A stretch of DNA of 64,000 nt from Neoscytalidium dimidiatum (lineage: Eukaryota > Ascomycota > Dothideomycetes > Botryosphaeriales > Botryosphaeriaceae): positions 992,001 through 1,056,000 of the forward strand of contig CM074699.1 in assembly GCA_037367355.1 (NCBI GenBank). Direction: 5' to 3'. The notes below the pieces were generated by a model that did not search any database, had not been told where the DNA came from, and saw nothing but the letters and a program-made list of their open reading frames with translations. Positions 60,645-64,000 of the stretch are shown in pieces (the first letter of the stretch is position 1; the number at the start of each line of letters is the position of its first letter). Made by a program: the position numbers and the translations under genes.

Positions 60645-61802
60645 ATGGACTGCTCCGGTGTTGAATCATCAGGAAATGATCCTATGGATCTCTGCGGCAA
60701 TGGCGAGTCCGCGGCGCCCGAACCTCCAGCTTCAGCCAATATGCAGGATTCTCGCTACCTCGCACAACTCGAACAGTACCTTCAGCTGGTCGCTCGTCAC
60801 CGCGCCGAGGAGGGCCAACTGAGCGAAAGCAACAGGGCCTTAGAGTTAAAGACACGGGAGGAGCTCGCTCAATTTGCCGCTGTCAGACAAGAGGCTCCTC
60901 GCCTTCAGCCAAGACCTTTCATTGTCACGTACCAGGGCCGGGACAACGGGAATGATATTGGCGACAGGCACATTTCCACGAAGACGGCACCTCCAGAGAA
61001 CTCCATCATGGAGCAATGCGACGTGGAACCAAAGCGCAGCCCGACCGACCCCGAAAGGAGTCCGAATAGGCCCGCCACGGTGCCACAAACTCCCACGCGG
61101 CCGGCCGCAAAGCCGCCCCAACACACCGGCATCGCTCCGATCATCATAGATCTCGGATCGGATCCGGAAGACGAGGGCTCAGCTGCGAGGGAGCGTGAGA
61201 CGTCGCCGGCCGGCTACGACCGCGGCAACCAACCGGCTACGAAGCCCAGGACAGCCACCCAGATCCGCAGTGGCGGCTCGCGGAGCGGCCGCGGACCGCA
61301 AGCTCGCCCCGACACCGGTGCTGACGAACACCGGCAAAAGCCGACTTCCCTCCGACGCCCAACAGCGCAGGGAGCGTGGTGGAGCGCCACCGAAGAGCAG
61401 TGGGAGGCCATGACGAGGCCCGAACGGCAGAGGCGCTCGAGCACGGGCAAGTTCATGGAGACGAGCCGCGGGAAAGACGCGGCCGTGCCCTGCCGCCGTT
61501 GCGGGGATCTCAAAACCGCATGCCGCGTGCTCTCCGAGGCCGAGATCCAAAAGTACGACGGCTACGGGGGCCGGTGCGTCAGATGCATGTTCGACCGTCG
61601 CGCGTGCTCTCTCGCGGCCAGCACGCGGAACCCCGCGCCGGACCGTCCCCTTCCGGCCAGGGCTGAGGGTTCTGAACGCCCTCTGGATACCGCGCGTGCT
61701 CGTGATGCTCGACGGAGCTCCACGGCTGTCGTCAACTCTCGTTCCTCCGGCGCCAAGGGTCTCGTTCGGACTACCTACATCGACCTGTCTGACGACGATT
61801 GA
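60645..61802 (+). CDS. Cys-cluster protein B (C-terminal Zn2Cys6-like, extended loop)
   Basis: An intronless frame of 385 residues starting at MDCSGVESS; upstream in-frame codons lack an ATG. A charged coiled coil (about 38-78, YLQLVARHRAEEGQLSESN) precedes a disordered Pro/Arg/Thr region. The C-terminal module mirrors gene A: AWWSATEEQW, RRSSTGKFMETSRGK, then C283-x2-C286-x6-C293-x17-C311-x2-C314-x6-C321 and CSLAAS. A short IDLSDDD motif ends the protein, and a matching IIIDLGSDPEDE sits mid-protein. Both resemble SUMO-interacting motifs (hydrophobic triplet followed by acidic residues); this is inference. Outside the module, identity with gene A is low, so the duplication is old. Confidence 0.75.
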   Translation: MDCSGVESSGNDPMDLCGNGESAAPEPPASANMQDSRYLAQLEQYLQLVARHRAEEGQLSESNRALELKTREELAQFAAVRQEAPRLQPRPFIVTYQGRDNGNDIGDRHISTKTAPPENSIMEQCDVEPKRSPTDPERSPNRPATVPQTPTRPAAKPPQHTGIAPIIIDLGSDPEDEGSAARERETSPAGYDRGNQPATKPRTATQIRSGGSRSGRGPQARPDTGADEHRQKPTSLRRPTAQGAWWSATEEQWEAMTRPERQRRSSTGKFMETSRGKDAAVPCRRCGDLKTACRVLSEAEIQKYDGYGGRCVRCMFDRRACSLAASTRNPAPDRPLPARAEGSERPLDTARARDARRSSTAVVNSRSSGAKGLVRTTYIDLSDDD

Positions 61803-62132
61803 GAGAGCAGAGCACATGTCGAGGAGAATTCGATTCTACATTCAAGTGGTTGGGTACATAGGGGCTATGGCGAGATAAGGGAAGGGAATATTTTCAGTGG
61901 CAAGCAGAAGCCGTCCATAGCCACTCGAGGTAGTCGTCCATACGCCTATGTTCGATAGTCTCGATGATAGCTCCAAACACCGATAGAATTCCATTTTGTC
62001 TATGTAATGCAAACATCAGAGGAATCTTTTTTATGCTATCCAAACAGTCCCTCCGACACTACAAAACTCTTCCGACAAATATCAACAGCGAAGCGAAAAG
62101 CAAAATTTTCCACAAGAAAAGGCAATAAGCAA
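61803..62132. other. Convergent 3' intergenic region
   Basis: 330 bases between convergent genes. Two direct copies of a GTCCATA-containing motif (GAAGCCGTCCATAG at 61908 and GGTAGTCGTCCATACG at 61928) resemble the arms of the dispersed element. No gene seen. Confidence 0.5.
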
Positions 62133-63863
62133 TTACCACAGCTCCCAGATTCTATCCGGCAACACCGTCCTCATGATCCCCCAATGGCTCACCGCACTCT
62201 CCTTATGCCCCTTCTCCAGCACATCGACCGTCTCCTCCGTCAGCAGATCGGCGCCCTCGTCGGGCGTGAACTTGACCTCTAGCTCGGGCGCGGGAAACAG
62301 GGTCCTCCGTCTCACGATGCTCCCCAAGAAGTCGCTCTCCTTCGGCTGGCGGAAGCGGATAGGCGTGTTCTTGATGGGGCGGCAGAAGAGGATCATGTTG
62401 ATGAAGTCCATCTCGTCGTCTTCCCCGTCCTCTCCCCCGTCCTCCTTCTCCTGCTTGGCCTGGTCGCGGAAGATGCGGCAGGAGGGGAAGACGGCGTGGA
62501 TGGTGTTGAGGACGAGGCGGGTGGAGTCGAGGCGCAGGTCGCCGGCGTAGTTGATGGCGACGACGCCGTCGTCCGGGCGCAGCAGCTTCTTCAGCCCTTC
62601 CATGAAGTCGAGCGTGAAGAGGGCGGTCGGCTCGGCGCCGCCGGTGAAGACGTCGTGGATGATGTAGTCGAAGCTGGCGGGCGCCGAGACCGCCGTCTCG
62701 GACACGTATTGCACGGCGTCGCGCAGGACGGCGGTGTGATTGGTCGGCAGCGCGAAGTACTTGGTGGCCATGCGGTGGACGGCCGGGTCGAGCTCGACGA
62801 TGGTCGTGTTGATGCCGTGCTTGAGGAGGGCGGTTGGCGCGGTGCCGATGCCGAGGCCGATGTTGAGCGCGCTCTTTTCGCTATCCTTGCGTTGGTTGTT
62901 GACGGAGCCGGTGATGACTAGGCGCACGGCCTCGAGCATTGTGAAGACGGTGTAGATGGTCTCTGGCTGCGTCTGTCCGCCTGCGGCGCGTTGGGGCGTC
63001 ACGAGCCATTCGCCGCCGAGCAGGCTGTGGTCGCAGCGCAGGAGACGGAACTTGTTTTCATGGCTTTCGATGACGGAGACATAGCCGGTCAAAGACTCCT
63101 GGCGCTCCAGGAGCGTGTACTGACTCGCGTGGAGCGTCTCGTTCAGGAGAGCAGTAGTGGCAGGGCTAGGGAAATGCGGGTTGAAACGAACGGTATGGAA
63201 CACTGCCGGCAGCGCAAGCAAAAGAAACTTGGAGGGCGCCACGGCAGCTGAGAGGACAGCCACCAGAAGCTGTAGGCCGGACCTAGTGAAGAATTCATTG
63301 GATCCCATAAAGGCGGGCAGGGCGCCGGCAACGAACTTCTCCACGGTAGAGAAGGTAGTGTAGCAGGCTAGTGGCGGAATACCTTCGGCGAAGCCACGGC
63401 TGAAGAGACTGAGGTCTAGAACCTCTAGAGCAGAAACAGCAGAATAGATTGACAACAGAAGGAAAGGATAGAAGGTGAGGAGCTCGGTGACAACGGGGCC
63501 ATAGACTGGGCCAAGGACGGCACTGTATTTGAAGAGAGTGCTCTGAATGGGAAGGATCCAGAAAGCCAGGACGGGAATCCATACGTGGATGTTGGGCGGG
63601 AGAATGCGCTGAAAAACGCTCTTGTTGATCAGGACAATCAGAGCAATGAACATAAGGCTCTTCTGATGCCATATCGCAGCCGGGATGCTTCCGTAGACCG
63701 GGGAGAGACTGAGCTGCGAGACGGTGGACGCGAGGCCGGCGATGGCCATGAGGGCGGTTGCCCACATGATGGCGACAGCTTGCGATGCATTGGCGTCAGT
63801 GTTGCCAGATTGGGTAGGATGAGCGGCCGGCGGCTTCTTGGAGACATCCGTCTTGGGAGGCAT
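62133..63863 (-). CDS. Membrane-anchored spermidine-synthase-like methyltransferase-fold protein
   Basis: One intronless frame of 576 residues starting MPPKTDVSKK. The first 250 residues contain about seven hydrophobic helices (for example AIMWATALMAIAGLA and SLMFIALIVLINK). The C-terminal half is a spermidine/spermine synthase-type Rossmann domain: a nucleotide-binding loop ALNIGLGIGTAPTALLKHG (about 330-348), the acidic motif TIVELDPAV, and DYIIHDVFTGGAEP, in the position of the catalytic Asp region. Fungi usually have a separate soluble spermidine synthase, so this fusion is unlikely to be the housekeeping enzyme. Similar TM-plus-synthase proteins occur in Pezizomycotina and bacteria with unknown substrates. 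An acidic insertion (EKEDGGEDGEDDE) lies near residue 470. Confidence 0.88.
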   Translation of the reverse strand: MPPKTDVSKKPPAAHPTQSGNTDANASQAVAIMWATALMAIAGLASTVSQLSLSPVYGSIPAAIWHQKSLMFIALIVLINKSVFQRILPPNIHVWIPVLAFWILPIQSTLFKYSAVLGPVYGPVVTELLTFYPFLLLSIYSAVSALEVLDLSLFSRGFAEGIPPLACYTTFSTVEKFVAGALPAFMGSNEFFTRSGLQLLVAVLSAAVAPSKFLLLALPAVFHTVRFNPHFPSPATTALLNETLHASQYTLLERQESLTGYVSVIESHENKFRLLRCDHSLLGGEWLVTPQRAAGGQTQPETIYTVFTMLEAVRLVITGSVNNQRKDSEKSALNIGLGIGTAPTALLKHGINTTIVELDPAVHRMATKYFALPTNHTAVLRDAVQYVSETAVSAPASFDYIIHDVFTGGAEPTALFTLDFMEGLKKLLRPDDGVVAINYAGDLRLDSTRLVLNTIHAVFPSCRIFRDQAKQEKEDGGEDGEDDEMDFINMILFCRPIKNTPIRFRQPKESDFLGSIVRRRTLFPAPELEVKFTPDEGADLLTEETVDVLEKGHKESAVSHWGIMRTVLPDRIWELW

Positions 63864-64000
63864 TGCGGGCGAGGGGATCCTGGACGAGGTTCAGGGGCTG
63901 GAGTGCGAGAAGCGAAGGGGCGAGCCAGCGCCTTGAATGGATGTTGAATGCGGAGCCGTCAATGGGTTGACAGAGGAGAAGTCGGGTGGTGATTGGCAAC

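Overview
The window is nuclear DNA of a filamentous ascomycete (Pezizomycotina, possibly a dothideomycete). Genes are well spaced on both strands and are cut by short introns (45 to about 260 nt, mostly 50-80) with GT..AG ends and CTAAC/CTGAC-like branch sites. Several families are typical of this group: btgC-type glucanase, DUF8032 regulator, NO VEIN-type GHKL ATPase, BTB proteins, and a large uncharacterised protein family found only in fungi. No bacterial-style operon, rRNA, tRNA or CRISPR was seen. Exon borders were worked out by hand from frame continuity and splice signals.

Layout. 0.8-6.3 kb: an eight-exon gene joining a sacsin-like ATPase to a NO VEIN C-terminal domain, with a one-base frame conflict between exons 4 and 5. 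7.6-8.5 kb (-): a BTB-like protein. 9.1-14.1 kb (-): Doa10/Ssm4, the ER membrane ubiquitin ligase. 15.2-19.9 kb (+): a 1514-residue membrane-anchored Ala/Ser repeat protein, whose relatives I recall being mislabelled 'transcription factor hoxa13'. 21.4-23.6 kb (-): a BtgC-like GH17 beta-glucanase. 30.3-33.0 kb (-): a DUF8032 regulator-like protein with two copies of its conserved domain. It is flanked by gene-poor DNA, 6.7 kb on one side and about 15.6 kb on the other.

44.8-51.7 kb looks richer in AT. It holds a gene remnant, a decayed BTB copy and an intact BTB paralogue 0.5 kb further on. 51.8-55.2 kb (+): a C2H2-like protein whose start codon is assembled by splicing, then a large fungal-specific gene broken by a frameshift in an A12 tract. 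55.3-57.1 kb (-): a five-exon APC permease of the GABA/choline type. 58.4-59.7 and 60.6-61.8 kb (+): two diverged paralogues with an unusual C-terminal Zn2Cys6-like cluster. 62.1-63.9 kb (-): a membrane-anchored spermidine-synthase-like protein.

The genes do not form an obvious pathway. Housekeeping ER, cell-wall and transport genes sit among lineage-specific genes, two of them disrupted. The best candidates for new biology are the paired Cys-cluster proteins, the disrupted multidomain genes, the dispersed inverted-repeat element family, and the very long GC-rich region upstream of the DUF8032 gene.
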